DNA of 64,000 nucleotides from Polytrichum commune (GCA_950295325.1 OX485808.1:28044527-28108526); one strand, 5' to 3'. Positions 34,308-45,960 are shown, numbered from the stretch's first letter. A program made the numbers and translations. Notes: generated by a model not told the origin, from the sequence alone.

Positions 34308-34388
34308 ATTTCTCAAACTCAACTGGTTCATATGTAACTAATTGCCGGTTCTCCCTGGACAGTGCATCAATCATCCCCAATTGCCACA

Positions 34389-34860
34389 TGCCTTAGCCCA
34401 ACCCCACATCCACTCACTACTCCAATCCGATACACAATATCATCGTTGACCTCACACATAATGGCCACCGTATCGAAAAACTCCATAGTCGTAGTCGACC
34501 ATGTCTATCCTCCTCATTCATCCGGATGCAACACCAACTCTCCCATCCACATCCAACCATCCATTCCCCTTATTGAATGAAACCCTAAAACTACCCAACC
34601 CATACATGGCTTCACCGCCCAAACAACATCCTCCTATATCGTTCAAACCCCCACCACCGATCTCACCACTTCTCCCATGCCCACCCCCTTTGTATGCATC
34701 ACTTGGAACGTGGCCCATCTTACTACAAGCCTTTCAAATCTCCACCACTTCATCTACATGTGTGATCACCCCGGTCTCACTCGTCTTTCTCTAAGAAACT
34801 CAACTTCCAAAATATAAATCAACCCGCTACATAGATGTCAAATTCATGGATTAAAATTTT
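34389..34860 (+). pseudogene. Decayed LINE endonuclease N-terminal fragment
   Basis: At 34,677-34,803 the frame reads PMPTPFVCITWNVAHLTTSL and SNLHHFI. This resembles the start of the apurinic-type endonuclease of LINEs (a TWNV-GL block and a following L-ETKL block, here only hinted at as KKLNFQN in another frame). The preceding Pro/Thr/His-rich stretch from about 34,389 would be the low-complexity region before the endonuclease. The frame closes after about 45 codons past TWN. It may belong to the same family as the fragment at 20.8-21.9 kb. Confidence 0.45.
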
Positions 34861-35741
34861 GTATATTACCTTACATATATTAGTTCTTCACAACAACAAC
34901 AACAAAACTCAAAAATTTGCCAGACCTCAGTACCTTTTTGCTAATCACCCTCTCATTCCCCTTCAAGTCTACCCTATTGAAAGATAGGCATTAGACCATC
35001 CTCCTCTTATTTGTCCTTACGGCCCTATTATGAGAATGGCGAACTGTCAGCCCTAAACCCCCACCCTTTATGCGTCCTAGTCCGGGTGGTGGCTGAGACG
35101 AACATGCACCTAATTGATGTATCTAACCATGGGACATTGAGTTACCCTTGACTCTGTGACAACACATGTGAAACTCATAACTTTATTGAGGGAGAGCACA
35201 AGGTTATCAGTGTTTAGAAACACTCTGGCCCTTGTGATCACTCAACTCTTACATTACTTCCATAAAACTCACACCAATTCCCACTCATACTATCACATTA
35301 CCACCTAATCAAGTAATGTCTACTTAGCTAAATAATCCTCTAATTCCCCTGATTACCCTAATCCCCTACCTAATTGTTACCATGTCATGATAGCTGATCC
35401 GACCCTTGATGCCTACCCCCATGACCATTCGGTTAAAATGCACTTGTAGCCGTCAGTCCTTTTTCCCAGTCCGGAAATCCACGTTGTTCACTCACAATGC
35501 ACCCGTCAGTGCCCTTCATGGGACCGTCACTTCCCGTCATTCGGTGACAGTTGGCGTCCACCCCTCGCCCAGGAGCCTTCTCCCTATGTGCACTCCGTTA
35601 ACAACCTGAGGCTGCTGGTCCTCAGCCGTGGCCGACTCTCGCAATATCACAGTGGCCGATCCAGCTCCCAGCTCCTGCCGCAATGGCCCTCAATCTCTCC
35701 CTCGTTACTGAAGTTACTTCCTCCTCCGAATTCAGTCACCC
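34861..35741. other. Intergenic DNA
   Basis: A TGTGACAACACATGTG start followed by CTTTATTGAGGGAGAGC near 35,156-35,200 is reminiscent of a reversed LTR end, but no partner LTR exists in the window. No gene seen. Confidence 0.3.
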
Positions 35742-35751
35742 CCCTGTAGAA

Positions 35752-35812
35752 TTTGAACTCTAGTCCTTCAACCCAGAGTGCACACCATTAACTACCAAGA
35801 AGCCCGAAATTC
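35752..35812 (-). repeat. tRNA-like (SINE head) sequence
   Basis: On the minus strand GGGCTTCTTGGTAGTTAATG precedes GAGTTCAAATTCTAC by about 25 bases. This spacing resembles A and B boxes and the head of the SINE at 42.5 kb. It is not a foldable functional tRNA. SINE body limits were not determined. Confidence 0.35.
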
Positions 35813-38415
35813 CTCCTTCATCCCCCTTCGGCTGCACTCAGATGTTCGGTTGTGTGCATTTCGTGTTCGCCAGTGGATGTCTCCTCCCTTATCTTTGAAA
35901 ATAGGGAGAATCCTCCCACAGCCTGCTACTAGCCTCCTTCATACCCAGCAGTCGCACGCCTTCCCTCCTGCCGAAATTCCCATTTCCCCAGTAGCTCACA
36001 TTGATACCTATGGCGTTCAATCCAGCTCCTCACCACCTTGACAGGGCTCCGCCCCTGTCTGCTCCTTCGGCCAGCTTCGAGAGAGAAGAAGAAGGAGTTA
36101 CCCTCCGTTGGCCGTCTTTCCCAGCTCCTGATCCGCAATTAACTAGGGTGATGGTAGTTCACCCCCCAAAACGAACATCAGAGAACCCAATCTGGGCACG
36201 ATTGCGGGCCAACAAGGCCGAAGCCCTTCCCCTTAATTGAACACCAGCCTTTCCTAACAAGGCCATAAAAACCCAGCCACCTAGGCCTAAGGCCCTCAAG
36301 CTCTTAATTTCCCTTTACTAATTTGCACTTCAACAATTCTAACCTATTTCAATTAATCCCAACTATTCTTCTATAATCCTGACACCCACACTTGCACTTA
36401 CACTCGAACCTACATTAAACTAGACTTTGCACTCTTTTTATGTTTTGATAAAGTATTATTAAATCCAAACTCAAACCTCACTGAAATGTAAACTTAAGAC
36501 ACATGTGGGCACATGCTTTTGGGCTCACACGAACGGACCAACTTCACACGTCGGTCATTTTTCTTTTTCTTCTTTGAGTCATCACTTTGTCATTCATCCA
36601 TTATTTCCTCGTCCTTAGAAATGACTTGGTAATAATAATATATCCTATTATATGTCATGATTGATTAGTACTACATCAACAAACCCTTTATACGTAGGTG
36701 GCAGCATGTGCATGGGGCCTATGTTTGGTTTTGTGCTCAAGATGTGTAGCAAAGTTCAAAGGCTTGTCAATAGTGTATCAATCTCTTTATCTTGTGATGG
36801 CCAAAGTTCATGGTGTCACATGGATATTTTGGATGTTTAGATCCACCCGTCTCTATTTCGACTTATGGCAACAAGCATCATAGTCGTCACATGTATGGTA
36901 TAAGTTAGGTGCCGTCTTTGCTTTTTTGGAACGAATTATTGGCGAATCCAAAAGGCGAAGTGGACAAATAAGGTTACTTGAAGAGAGGCACTCGGGAATT
37001 GCCATCATTACATCAAGATGATTCAAATATTGACCATAAGGTGTCGGCTTCATGATGGTTGAAGTTCATCTTGTGCAGTTGTTGATTTCTATTTTATTTT
37101 TTTAATTAAGTTATATAGGATTTGTGGGGCATAACATAACGCATATGTGTATCAATGTTATGTGGGGTCGGGAATCCCCGAGCATTATGCCTATATTAAC
37201 TCAAAATGAACATTGTTCATTATAGATTGGTCATCCCCAACAACTGGCCATTTACATAAACACATTGTATCAACAAAGCTAGTGTGTCATAATCACGATT
37301 ACAATTAGAATCTTATATTTTTCTTGATAGATTTACATGCCGATGGTGAGTTGGTTTGTTACCCAGTTGTGGGTCACCACCATATCACTAAATATCAACA
37401 TGCTTGAAATATGGGTCAACTCGATTTGGAAAGTGATCAAACTCTAAAGCTTGTGTAATGTTATGGGATTTTTCCAAATTGGACAACACCTTGACCAATG
37501 GACCATGTCCACAAATGTAGACGTGATAAGTAGAAGAATGTTTTGGAGATACATCAACATGAGCTCTAAGCAATTTGGCCACTACAAGAATTTTTTTCCA
37601 TGATCAAATTTCCTAATGAATTGTGCATGTTTAGTCTTGAAGCTTAAAGCAATGACATCTAATGTCATGATATTCTTGCTTTCATTCTAGGGTTGCAACT
37701 CTAGTGTTTGTGGACTCACGGTGTCATTGAGGACATTATTAGGGTCTTAGCATTATCGAGATCAAGCAATCAAAACCCAATGAGTTAGAATTAATGATCA
37801 TCGATGCATTGGGTGTCTCCTTGGTAATTAAAAAGGCATCTTCATATATTATTTCCTCAAACTTGTCATTACCCATAAACCCATTAACATGTCTTATCTT
37901 TTTAGTTCATGCCATGGAGATTGTTGGGGAAGAAGAAATCCCCATCGTTTCTCAAATGGATTTTCATGTTTTTATCTAAGCTCTTTGATTTTATGAAAAG
38001 TATTCCCATAACACTACTCAACCTCCTTCTTGGGCTTTGAGGGCCCATAGTTTTGCCAAGGTCATTTTCTCCATTATCAATCGGGGATGCATGAATACGG
38101 CTTCATCAATAGGCATGATTGAAACATTCTCTCATGACTTTTGTGCCGGAAGGTGTGTGACATGTGGGTATGGACCACCAACAAGTGTACATCCTTCATG
38201 TCTTTTGGCATGAATGTGTCTTCATGCAAATGCGAGGAGAGTCCCAACCTTCTCATCACATGCCAATCACTACACTAATATTGTATTAAGTGCCCACCAT
38301 ATGACCTATCCAAGATTTTGGAAATATTTTAAGTGTGTACCTCGTAACTTTTCCAAATCTATATGTGTAATTTTATTTTTTTTGGAACACAAGAGGCGTT
38401 TGAACACCTAACTAA
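35813..38415. other. Intergenic DNA
   Basis: The first 450 bp are GC-richer and C-rich. The rest is AT-rich. Short frames (for example 37,388-37,582 minus) are unrecognised. No mobile-element boundary could be supported. Confidence 0.35.
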
Positions 38416-38528
38416 TTTTTCCATCAAGTAGAGAGACGGTTTCATAGCCAGGAATTGAACTGCCAACCACTCCGTTCGGTTTGGGTAGTTCTCCACTATC
38501 ATCCAATAGTTTAGGATCATCTCGGACC
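38416..38528 (-). repeat. SINE-like repeat, copy 2
   Basis: Reverse-complement match to 9,816-9,930, with B-box-like GTTCAATTCC, GGAGTGGTTGGC and an A-rich end GGAAAAATTAG. About 80% similar by eye. Confidence 0.55.
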
Positions 38529-38587
38529 TAAATGTGTATTGAATGTTCATATGGAAAGTGCACTTCTAGATCTAGAACCAGGGAGGG

Positions 38588-38969
38588 TTCAATACTAATT
38601 GTAAACCGCCCATGTAGTGTCACCAATACTAAGTGCAAACCTAACCTCATTTGTCGTTCCTGGTTAAAAAATTAAATTAAAAAAAACAAATAAAAAATTG
38701 GGCATTATAGATTTATAATGTTGCGATTATCGTCACTTACAAAAACAAAATTTCATCCAAATTTCAATCATTTGTGACAACATTGCATTATAAACATGTT
38801 AGGATGCAGAATACACCAAAGTTTTGATTCAATATTTGGCATTTGCATGAATTAAAAGTAAGTTGGGATGACGGTGTTTGTAAATTTATTCATAGGATGT
38901 GTCACTAAGAAAAAGTTACCACAATGACATGAAATACCATATGACACTAAATACAATATATTAGTGTAG
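38588..38969. mobile_element. TIR element family A, copy 3 (left end lost)
   Basis: Begins inside the family at TTCAATACTAATTGTAAAC and keeps the right end ACACTAAATACAATA, then TTAGTGTAG. The first ~55 bp of the family are missing. Confidence 0.65.
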
Positions 38970-39886
38970 TGTCATCCAATATGATGGAATCTACTCACAT
39001 GAGACCCTCCCCCATCCCTTTTTTCTCAAACCTCTTTGATGAACCTATTTTGAGGAAGGGTGTTTGGATTAGTAGGTAGTTGAGCAATGTTATGGTCGAA
39101 GTCAATGGTCTACAAAAACATTTCTAGAAGATTATAACCGTGGGTCCATTTACAGGGTAAGGTAGATGAGGCTAATTTGGACGCCTCCTAGCCCTCTGAA
39201 TCATCCAGCCGATGGATTTGAGTAGTAGAAGCTTGAGAATGTTAGCGATTGCGAATCAAAACCAAAGAATTTGAAATCGTTGAAATCGAAGTTGAGGAAG
39301 GTGTTGATTGAGGTTTTGGGATCGAAAACTCTCTGCTTCCCAATGTGGTGTTATGGGGGGGGGGGGGACTACTTCATTGTTCAATGTTGTGTAAGGGCCG
39401 GTTTACACTACGGTGGAGAAGGCCTCCGGTCGGTCAAGAATGCTTGGCCAAGACATGGTTATATGAGGGAAATGGTGGATGTGCCGGAGAAGAATTAAAG
39501 GCAATAAAATATTTCTTAAGGAGTCTTGACCGGTTGAAGTCTAAACACCTAGAGGAGAAGTCCACCGGTGAAGAGAAGTTCACCTAATGGTGAAGATTTT
39601 TGTGATAAAAAACCATAATTATCTACATTCACATTGTATCAAAAGATTTCAACAAGAATTGTGTAATATAATGTTCAATTTTATTCAAAAGACAATGAAA
39701 ATTGCCAAATTGCCAATTGTCAAGTTTGGCCCATGTAGGAAATAAATGTCTCCTTGGGTGTTTAAGAATGAAGAGGGGAAAACCCATACACATTGGACAA
39801 AGCACTACTCTTTGGTATTATTTAAGACATGCTCTCCTCTTAATCATCCTCATCAATTTCTCTCTTCTTATCTTTGATCTTCAATC

Positions 39887-40310
39887 ATGGATAATCGAAG
39901 AAGAGAGATTTTGTGCTCTCTTATGATCTTTATGGTTTTGAAGTATTTTATCGTTTCAACTATGGCGATACAAAAAACCATCATGTATCACCATAATGCT
40001 TCAATTATGATGATGGCATATTTTTTGTTTGGGAGCAAGGAGAGGGTGGTGTGGAAATTTGACCGGCCAAGTGGATATGTGTCACAATTTCTTCTTGGAT
40101 CATATAATGCAAAAATGTTCAAAGATCGTGTACGGGTGAGTAAGCCTACTTTTTTTTATTTATGTCATTTGCTTGGACCCATGTTGAGCAAGAAAGATAC
40201 AAAATTAAGACTTTGTATTCCAATAAGAGTGTAAAATTTCTTTGACATTGCATCGATTGGCAACCGGTGATACTTTGCATACACTTGCCGATTTGTATGG
40301 TATTTTTTAT
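39887..40310 (+). pseudogene. Harbinger transposase N-terminal fragment
   Basis: The first frame runs from a plausible Met (MDNRRREILCSLMIF) through FKDRVRVSKPTFFYLCHLLG to IPIRV and a stop at 40,232. A one-base shift continues with LHRLATGDTLHTLADLYGI. This is the conserved N-terminal helical region of Harbinger transposases (F-VSKPTF...L...L-RLATGD...LADLYGI). It stops at 40,310 and the DDE_Tnp_4 catalytic domain is absent. Not functional. Confidence 0.85.
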
Positions 40311-40311
40311 T

Positions 40312-40375
40312 GAGTTGGGCTTCTCCAGCCTCTTGAGGCCGGACAAGAAACTCGTCCTCCGGAGAAGCCCAACTC
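40312..40375. repeat. 64-bp foldback inside the Harbinger element
   Basis: GAGTTGGGCTTCTCC (40,312-40,326) is exactly complementary to GGAGAAGCCCAACTC (40,361-40,375), with a 34-base loop that has its own small GCCTC/GAGGC palindrome. It sits exactly where the transposase homology stops, so it may be a tiny foldback insertion or the scar of the deletion that removed the DDE domain. Confidence 0.75.
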
Positions 40376-40563
40376 CAAAAAGTGTTGCCATGTAGGCGGC
40401 CATGTCATTTTATCATCCATGAGAAAAGTTCACCACCATTGTTTTCTTCACCTAGTGTAAACACCCACCGGTCAAGAGTTGCATTTTCGACCAATCACAA
40501 TTGAGAAACGCCCTTTTTTTCATGACCGGTGGACTTCTCCACCGTAGTGTAAACCGGCCCTAA

Positions 40564-41287
40564 GTGGACAACATCGCTAATATATTCTAAATGCACCATT
40601 TGTCAATGAAAACCAAGTTTGATTCTAATATTGATTGTGTTATGTCTCTAAAGTGCTCACATGTAAGATCAAATGTTGTTAAACTAGCTTTTCATTATAG
40701 AATACCCACAATACAAGTTGGACGACACCTTACAAGCACATGCCGCTTCCTAAATTGCCCAAGTTATCCACCTCGCCCACAAAAATCAAGCGTGTCATAG
40801 CTCGGTGGATAGCACTCCTAATTATGAAGGATGGTGGGTGTAGTTTGATTTTTGCGAAGGTTACTAGCTCAAATACCATCATGGCGGCAGTTGCATTAGC
40901 ATGTCTTACTCACCCACTGAATTAGAACGACTATACTGCCGATCAGGAGCCAAAAATAGTTGCGTGATGAAGAAAGCTAACCGAATTGGCCCCATCTACC
41001 TTACATATCTCAAATGCTATTGCGAATCGTATTTCTCAAGGAGTCTTAGATGAATCTAGCATGTCATTGTTCTCAACTCTTCAAACGCATGTGGGAGCGA
41101 AAGCTCTAAGGTTGGAGTATTGATACATTTGTGACATTTGGTAGTTCAACCCAACATCGAAATATATGTACATGCAAAGTCTCATGGTCCCAAGGATTTT
41201 CCTATTCCTTTTTCCACTTACGCAATTGCCAAACACATGAGAGGAAATTAGCATCATGTGCAATGTGTTCCTACTTTGGGCATGGGA
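40564..41287. other. Intergenic DNA
   Basis: No gene, TIR or repeat supported. Confidence 0.35.
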
Positions 41288-41888
41288 CCAAAAAAACAAA
41301 CTCCTGTTAGAGATTGAGACCGCTTCTACTCCTATTTGAAAATGATATAGCGGGATTGGAAAAGACCAAGAAGACGAAGAAAACACCTTATTCAATGTAG
41401 TTTTCCAAACCTTCGCATGATAGCCCTAGTACCCTTCAAAAGAAGGTAACGGTAGCTTTCGCTCTTTTTGTATTGTCTACTAGAGATGGGTAACAACCAA
41501 AGACCCAAATGGAAAGACGGTCAAAAAGATGGTGTCCACCAATGGGCGGGTGAGGTGTGGATGATTTTGAATATTGACCAACTTGTGAGTGGTTAGTTGG
41601 GCGTTTAAAGGTGTGGCATGCTAGTGGTGGTCATTGGGTCCCCAACTAGAAAGAATGAAAGAAAGAAAGAAAGAACGAAAGAAAGAAGGCGTGGTGGCGG
41701 GTGGGGGTTGGGTCCAATTGTCCGGTCAACTAACCACCCAACCACGGACACCTTAGCATTGGCCACAAGCCAACAAATCAAACTCCAACATCTTGGTCGG
41801 CACCCATCATTGGGCACCGGAATAGAGAGTACGTTATGGCGTTTGGCAATGTGGCACCCCGAAAGCTCACAAGACTCTTGGGGGAACC
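41288..41888. repeat. Dispersed repeat family E, copy 2
   Basis: Near-identical to 5,519-6,103, including the (GAAA)n tract. A family B element starts at its right edge. Confidence 0.75.
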
Positions 41889-42124
41889 CTACTCTAAATA
41901 TGATACACTATCATATTTAGTGTCACTTACTATTTGGAGTTACATAATGCTTTAGATTATTATTATTATAAGTGTAATTTTTTTACCATGTAAAGATGTC
42001 AATGTTCTATAATGTCGAAACAACCAACTTGACCTTTGTTGACGAAACATGAGATATACAGTAATTAGTTATAGCATTACGTGATTTCAAATAGTAATGA
42101 CACTAAGTACAATATTTAGTGTAC
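41889..42124. mobile_element. TIR element family B, copy 1
   Basis: About 236 bp. Long TIRs of roughly 50 bp run from CTCTAAATATGA/CATATTTAGTGTCACTTACT through TTTGGAGTTACATAATGC, mirrored by GCATTACGTGATTTCAAATA at the right. No coding. Confidence 0.7.
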
Positions 42125-42525
42125 AGTCTCCTTGTAAGGGGTAAGTTATGTGGAGCTGACTAGAGTCATAATTGATTGGGTGCAGAGGGTGTGAGCCAAA
42201 ATTTAAGGCTAGTAGTTTCACTATAGATGTTTTAGTGGTATGTAGATGGAAATTGGACATTGATGGATGAAAGTAGCGAACTATGGACGGAGTTAGGTGG
42301 TTAGAACTATCTTCTTCCTCACCTTGCCATAAGGAGGCTATGGGAGACAGAGAACATATGCATTCCCCTTAAACAATTTTGAGCGCATGGTTGAACTCAA
42401 TGGTCTAGTCTCCCTCAACATAGTGGTTGTGCAAGGATAATAATTAGACTCATTTTTGTAAAACAACTAGCAATCATCGCAATAATGGCAGGATTGGAGC
42501 CTTGATATTGAGTTTATTGTTGTTT
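42125..42525. other. Intergenic DNA with SINE target
   Basis: Nothing recognised except the left 12-bp SINE target duplication TTATTGTTGTTT at 42,514-42,525. Confidence 0.4.
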
Positions 42526-42892
42526 AGGCACCACGGGCCTTGGCTTGGTGGTTAGGGCGCATGGCCCCCAATGAGGAGGTTGTGGGTTCTATTCCCCATG
42601 CCGGCGTGGTGCTCACCACCTTAGTCCACCCAACTATGGTGGGGGGTCCTTGGACCTTGTTGTATGGGTACCTCAAAGCCCTTTGGGGGGATACCATGTC
42701 CAGTATCTTCAAGGCACTAGTGGCTAGCTAGGAACTAGTATAGTGTGTCACTATAGTGTCCATCCTCGAAAGGGGAGAGTAGTATTGTCCCAGTGTCCCC
42801 TTGTCCAGTGGGCATCGGGTCATTGGCATTACGAACGGACACTTTATTCACGCCGGCCCTTTGCTAAAAAGGGACCGGAGTTTCTATCTATC
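42526..42892 (+). mobile_element. tRNA-derived SINE with 12-bp target duplication
   Basis: Perfect direct repeat TTATTGTTGTTT at 42,514-42,525 and 42,893-42,904. The head has a Pol III A-box-like TGGCTTGGTGGTTAGGG at about 42,541 and a B-box-like GGTTCTATTCC at about 42,587, separated as in a tRNA. The body is about 290 bp and ends GTTTCTATCTATC without a poly(A) tail. At 367 bp it is within the size of plant SINEs. No second copy in the window. The family is not recognised. Confidence 0.8.
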
Positions 42893-42904
42893 TTATTGTT
42901 GTTT

Positions 42905-44601
42905 TGAGTATGAGTTATACCTCAATGTTGACGGCCAGCTAAACTATTTTCTTGATGTATGGAATTGTATAAGATTGTTTTGTGAATGAGTCATAGTTGA
43001 CTGAGTGAATGGAAATTGTGAGTGAGATATCTAAGCGTGAGAGAATTGAGATTAAGAAAGGTTGATTGAAGTTGTAAGAGTGTGAGTTTGTGAGAATAAT
43101 TGTCCGAGAATTAAGTGAGATCAAACCAAAATAGATAAAGATAATGGTCATGTTCGTACTGAAAGTGAAAGCAATTATATAAATGAATAGCGCTCTATGT
43201 TGAGGAGAGTCAAATTGAATTAGTTTGAGAGTAATTGAATAAACTTTTGGCTAAGTGTCCAACGTACACTTAGAATGGGTAAGTGTATAGTAAAACCATT
43301 GTCCAAGAGTTAGGAATTCTACAGTGGAAAGGAGAGGAAGTATATGACAACTTTAATCTGAGTGATTAAGCAACACTATGAGCAAAGTGTCAAATATACA
43401 TTGGAAGCTTAAGAGCAAATGTAAAATTATTGACCGAAGGCGGCAATTGAGTGAATATTCAAAAGTGAAGAACATGGTTAAACTATTGGCCGAGAAAGGC
43501 ACTATTGCACATAGTGTGTCAAACCATAGCATGCCAACACTCAAAGAGTGAGATTTGAGTGATTAGGATAGAACGAGTAAGGAGTGAATCGAATGAATCT
43601 GGAAGAAAAGAAACTACTGATGGAGAGTAGAAGACTTACCTTGTGATAGGAAGAGAGTGAAGTGTAAGGTAAGCAACTTAACTATGGTCTCTTGTGTTAC
43701 CTTGGTTGTTGTTATTAATGTTGCATGTTGTGCATGGCAGCCAAAACTATAGCCTAACCTTGGTTTTAGATATTAATTGCATAATTGTAAGTGATAATTA
43801 AATCGTTTGGAATTAATAAATGGACAATTCGTCTTGCATTGGAACTAACATTGATCAATTAAGGAAGGAACTTGTTGTGACTTGAAGATGCATTGGCCAA
43901 TGGTTACAAAGGCAATTGTTACACTAAAAAAGATCATGGTTACCAAAGATTATTATTATACTTTACGATTAGGAAATGGTAACTTGCAAACCACAACCAA
44001 AAAACAAGAATGCTGGAGATATTGGAAGAGAGGTCATGAGAGGAACCTTGGAGAGAGAAAAGAAGTGAAGGACACATCAGTTGTGTTTTAAGAATGAAAC
44101 AACATCCCTTTTGTCTAATTAATGAATTGTAATGTGACAAATGCCTATAACATACACCAATCAAGCCTTCCTTGAGGGATACATCCTTGGTTTTAGTTAT
44201 ATTAAATTATAGCAAAAACCTAACTACATAGTGCATCAATAAATGTATGCCATCCCTTCAATACTAATATACTTAATTTCTTATATAAAAAATATTTCCA
44301 ACTATGACGTGGTGCAAATTCATCGTTATCCGAGGTTGGTTGAACAACTCAAGGTGGGATTACATTAGGATATGAGTCTATCGTACATAACATTCAGTTA
44401 AATGCCATGTATCACTCTACATGTGTTCATTGGTGTATTGTCAAGTGTACATCAAGGGTAGATCCAAAAAACTGGGGAGGGTCCAAAATACCCGTTCATA
44501 CACGTTACTTTCCTAATAAGATTGGCTTAAGCTTCCCAAAGGTGCTCGTCATGAAAATCCACCACTACATTGTGTATGGTACTTAGTGTCAAATGTGTAG
44601 T
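42905..44601. other. Intergenic DNA
   Basis: A G/A-rich stretch (43,000-43,620) repeats GAGTGA, TTGAGTGAAT and AAGTGTC(C/A)AA phrases loosely, which suggests a very degenerate tandem array. No coding motif. Confidence 0.35.
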
Positions 44602-45011
44602 ACACTCTAAACTCCGTAGTATTACACATGTGGCAACCAAAGTGCAAGTGATATTACAAAGTTTTGTAGTGTTAACATGGATGTGTGATACTATAGAATT
44701 AGTGTAGCATGTGACATTATGGAATAACACAAAGGAGATGTGAGGACATTTTGAATTCGTTCTCTTGTCACCTACACTAGTGTGGTCCACTCCACTTGGC
44801 CTTCCCGGGCAATGTGGTGGACAATGCGACAATGCGAGGGTGTGGGTTGACTTCTTTGGTGGTTTGCATTAATGACAAGTTTCGTGATATAAGGGAGAGA
44901 AATATGACAATAAGGAGTGAGATTTGACCTACGAACATCCATTCCCTAGGGTTTCGGGATATTAGAGAGTGTGTGACATTATGAAGGTTGATATTACGGA
45001 GTTTAGGGTGT
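44602..45011. mobile_element. TIR element family J, copy 2
   Basis: 410 bp with ends ACACTCTAAACTCCGTAGTA and complement ACACCCTAAACTCCGTAATA, and a 3-bp AGT duplication (44,599-44,601 and 45,012-45,014). The uninterrupted GATATAAGGGAGAG at about 44,886 is the empty site for the MITE nested in copy 1. Confidence 0.85.
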
Positions 45012-45092
45012 AGTGCCACATACCCTATTTTTAGTTGTATCCTAGATTATCATTAGTGCCACCTTGTGAAACTTGGTGTTCAAGTGTGTTTT

Positions 45093-45470
45093 CTACACTA
45101 AACGTGATATTGAGTGTCATATGGTATTTTATATCACTGTAGTAACTTTTTGGATGACACTTTTTATGAAAGTGAACAATCTTGGATGATGGATGATGGA
45201 TGAGTTCATTCATTGGCCAAAACGCTACCTTCTCTTATCAGCAACTTGTGATGAAACATTGTCATGGATGATTGAAATTTGGGTGAAAAATCATTTGGTA
45301 AGTGACAGTAATTGCAACACTGTAAATCTACAATCCCCAAAACAAATTCACAAGGAACGACAAATAGTGTTGGGTTAACATTTAATGTTGATGACACTAC
45401 ACCGTGGTTTACAATTAGTATTGAGCAAGACAATTAAAATTAGTGACACTAAATATCATATTTAGTGTAG
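45093..45470. mobile_element. TIR element family A, copy 4
   Basis: 378 bp, CTACACTAAACGTGATATTG at the left and ATATCATATTTAGTGTAG at the right, reverse orientation relative to copy 1. Confidence 0.75.
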
Positions 45471-45592
45471 TACCTTGGCATGAGTATGTTCAGTAGCACT
45501 ATGAAGTGCATGCTTGTGTTACACAATGGTTTACAAGTTGACTAAAGTGTATACAATTGACACTTGAAATTAACATGCACAAGAATACACTT

Positions 45593-45690
45593 CCCCTTGC
45601 AAATACATGACACTTGGCATCAATATGCTCAATAATATCATCCCCTTGCAAATACATGACACTTGGCATCAATATGCTCAATAATATCAT
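45593..45690. repeat. Exact 49-bp tandem duplication
   Basis: Two adjoining identical 49-bp units beginning CCCTTGCAAATACATGACAC, then the start of a third. Identity indicates a recent event. Confidence 0.9.
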
Positions 45691-45829
45691 CCCCTTGCAT
45701 ACTAAAACACAAAATTATCATCTCAAATATCCCAAAGTGCTATGCTACATGCCATGACATAAATAGAATTGCACTTTACAAGCTACTGATGTTAACAAAT
45801 GATATTATATTTACAATTACACTTTTGAG

Positions 45830-45960
45830 ACCTCTAGCTAGCTAGGCATCTAGTTTAGGCCCTTCGCAAATAGTGTACGTGACACTAAATACCACAAAGG
45901 GTGTACTACTCTACACCATAGCATAATCGGTGTACTATTCCACACCATACCCTAATCGGT
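45830..45960. repeat. Dispersed repeat H, copy 2, with a 29-bp tandem
   Basis: Matches 26,190-26,270 and then adds two units of about 29 bp, each CTACACCATA or CCACACCATA followed by (G/C)C(A/C)TAATCGGTGTA. Confidence 0.5.

Larger units (their letters stand above)
33226..34364. mobile_element. hAT-type non-autonomous element (with two nested insertions)
   Basis: Ends CAGTGCCCGGG and CCCTGGACAGTG give a CA-G-type TIR, and a perfect 8-bp target duplication CATCAATC flanks it (33,218-33,225 and 34,365-34,372). Both are hAT hallmarks. Without the 33,407-34,307 insert and its duplicated ATT it is about 235 bp. Its body (GACATGTTTACATCTTCCGG, CTTCAATCGGTTA and CTCAACTGGTTCAT) is colinear with 47,442-47,662. 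No coding. Confidence 0.88.
39395..40560 (+). mobile_element. PIF/Harbinger transposon, internally deleted
   Basis: 27-bp perfect TIRs beginning GGGCCGGTTTACACTACGG (39,395-39,421 and 40,534-40,560) are flanked by TAA on both sides (39,392-39,394 and 40,561-40,563). TAA target duplications and a transposase fragment of the right family define PIF/Harbinger. At 1,166 bp it is much shorter than an autonomous element. The DDE domain and the Myb-like partner gene are missing. A 14-base G tract ends 28 bp outside the left end. Confidence 0.9.

Noticed and set aside
34389-34794. Proline-rich plus-strand frames as host genes
   Set aside because: The TWNV block and composition fit a decayed LINE endonuclease better.
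35156-36360. Solo LTR
   Set aside because: An LTR-like start and TTATTGAG are suggestive, but no matching end, target duplication or second copy is visible.
39702-39926. Separate 74-codon gene inside the Harbinger element
   Set aside because: Overlaps the transposase frame and has no own motif. Shadow of the decayed element.
42526-42600. Functional tRNA gene
   Set aside because: A- and B-box-like motifs are present but acceptor and anticodon stems do not pair. The SINE reading explains the 12-bp duplications.
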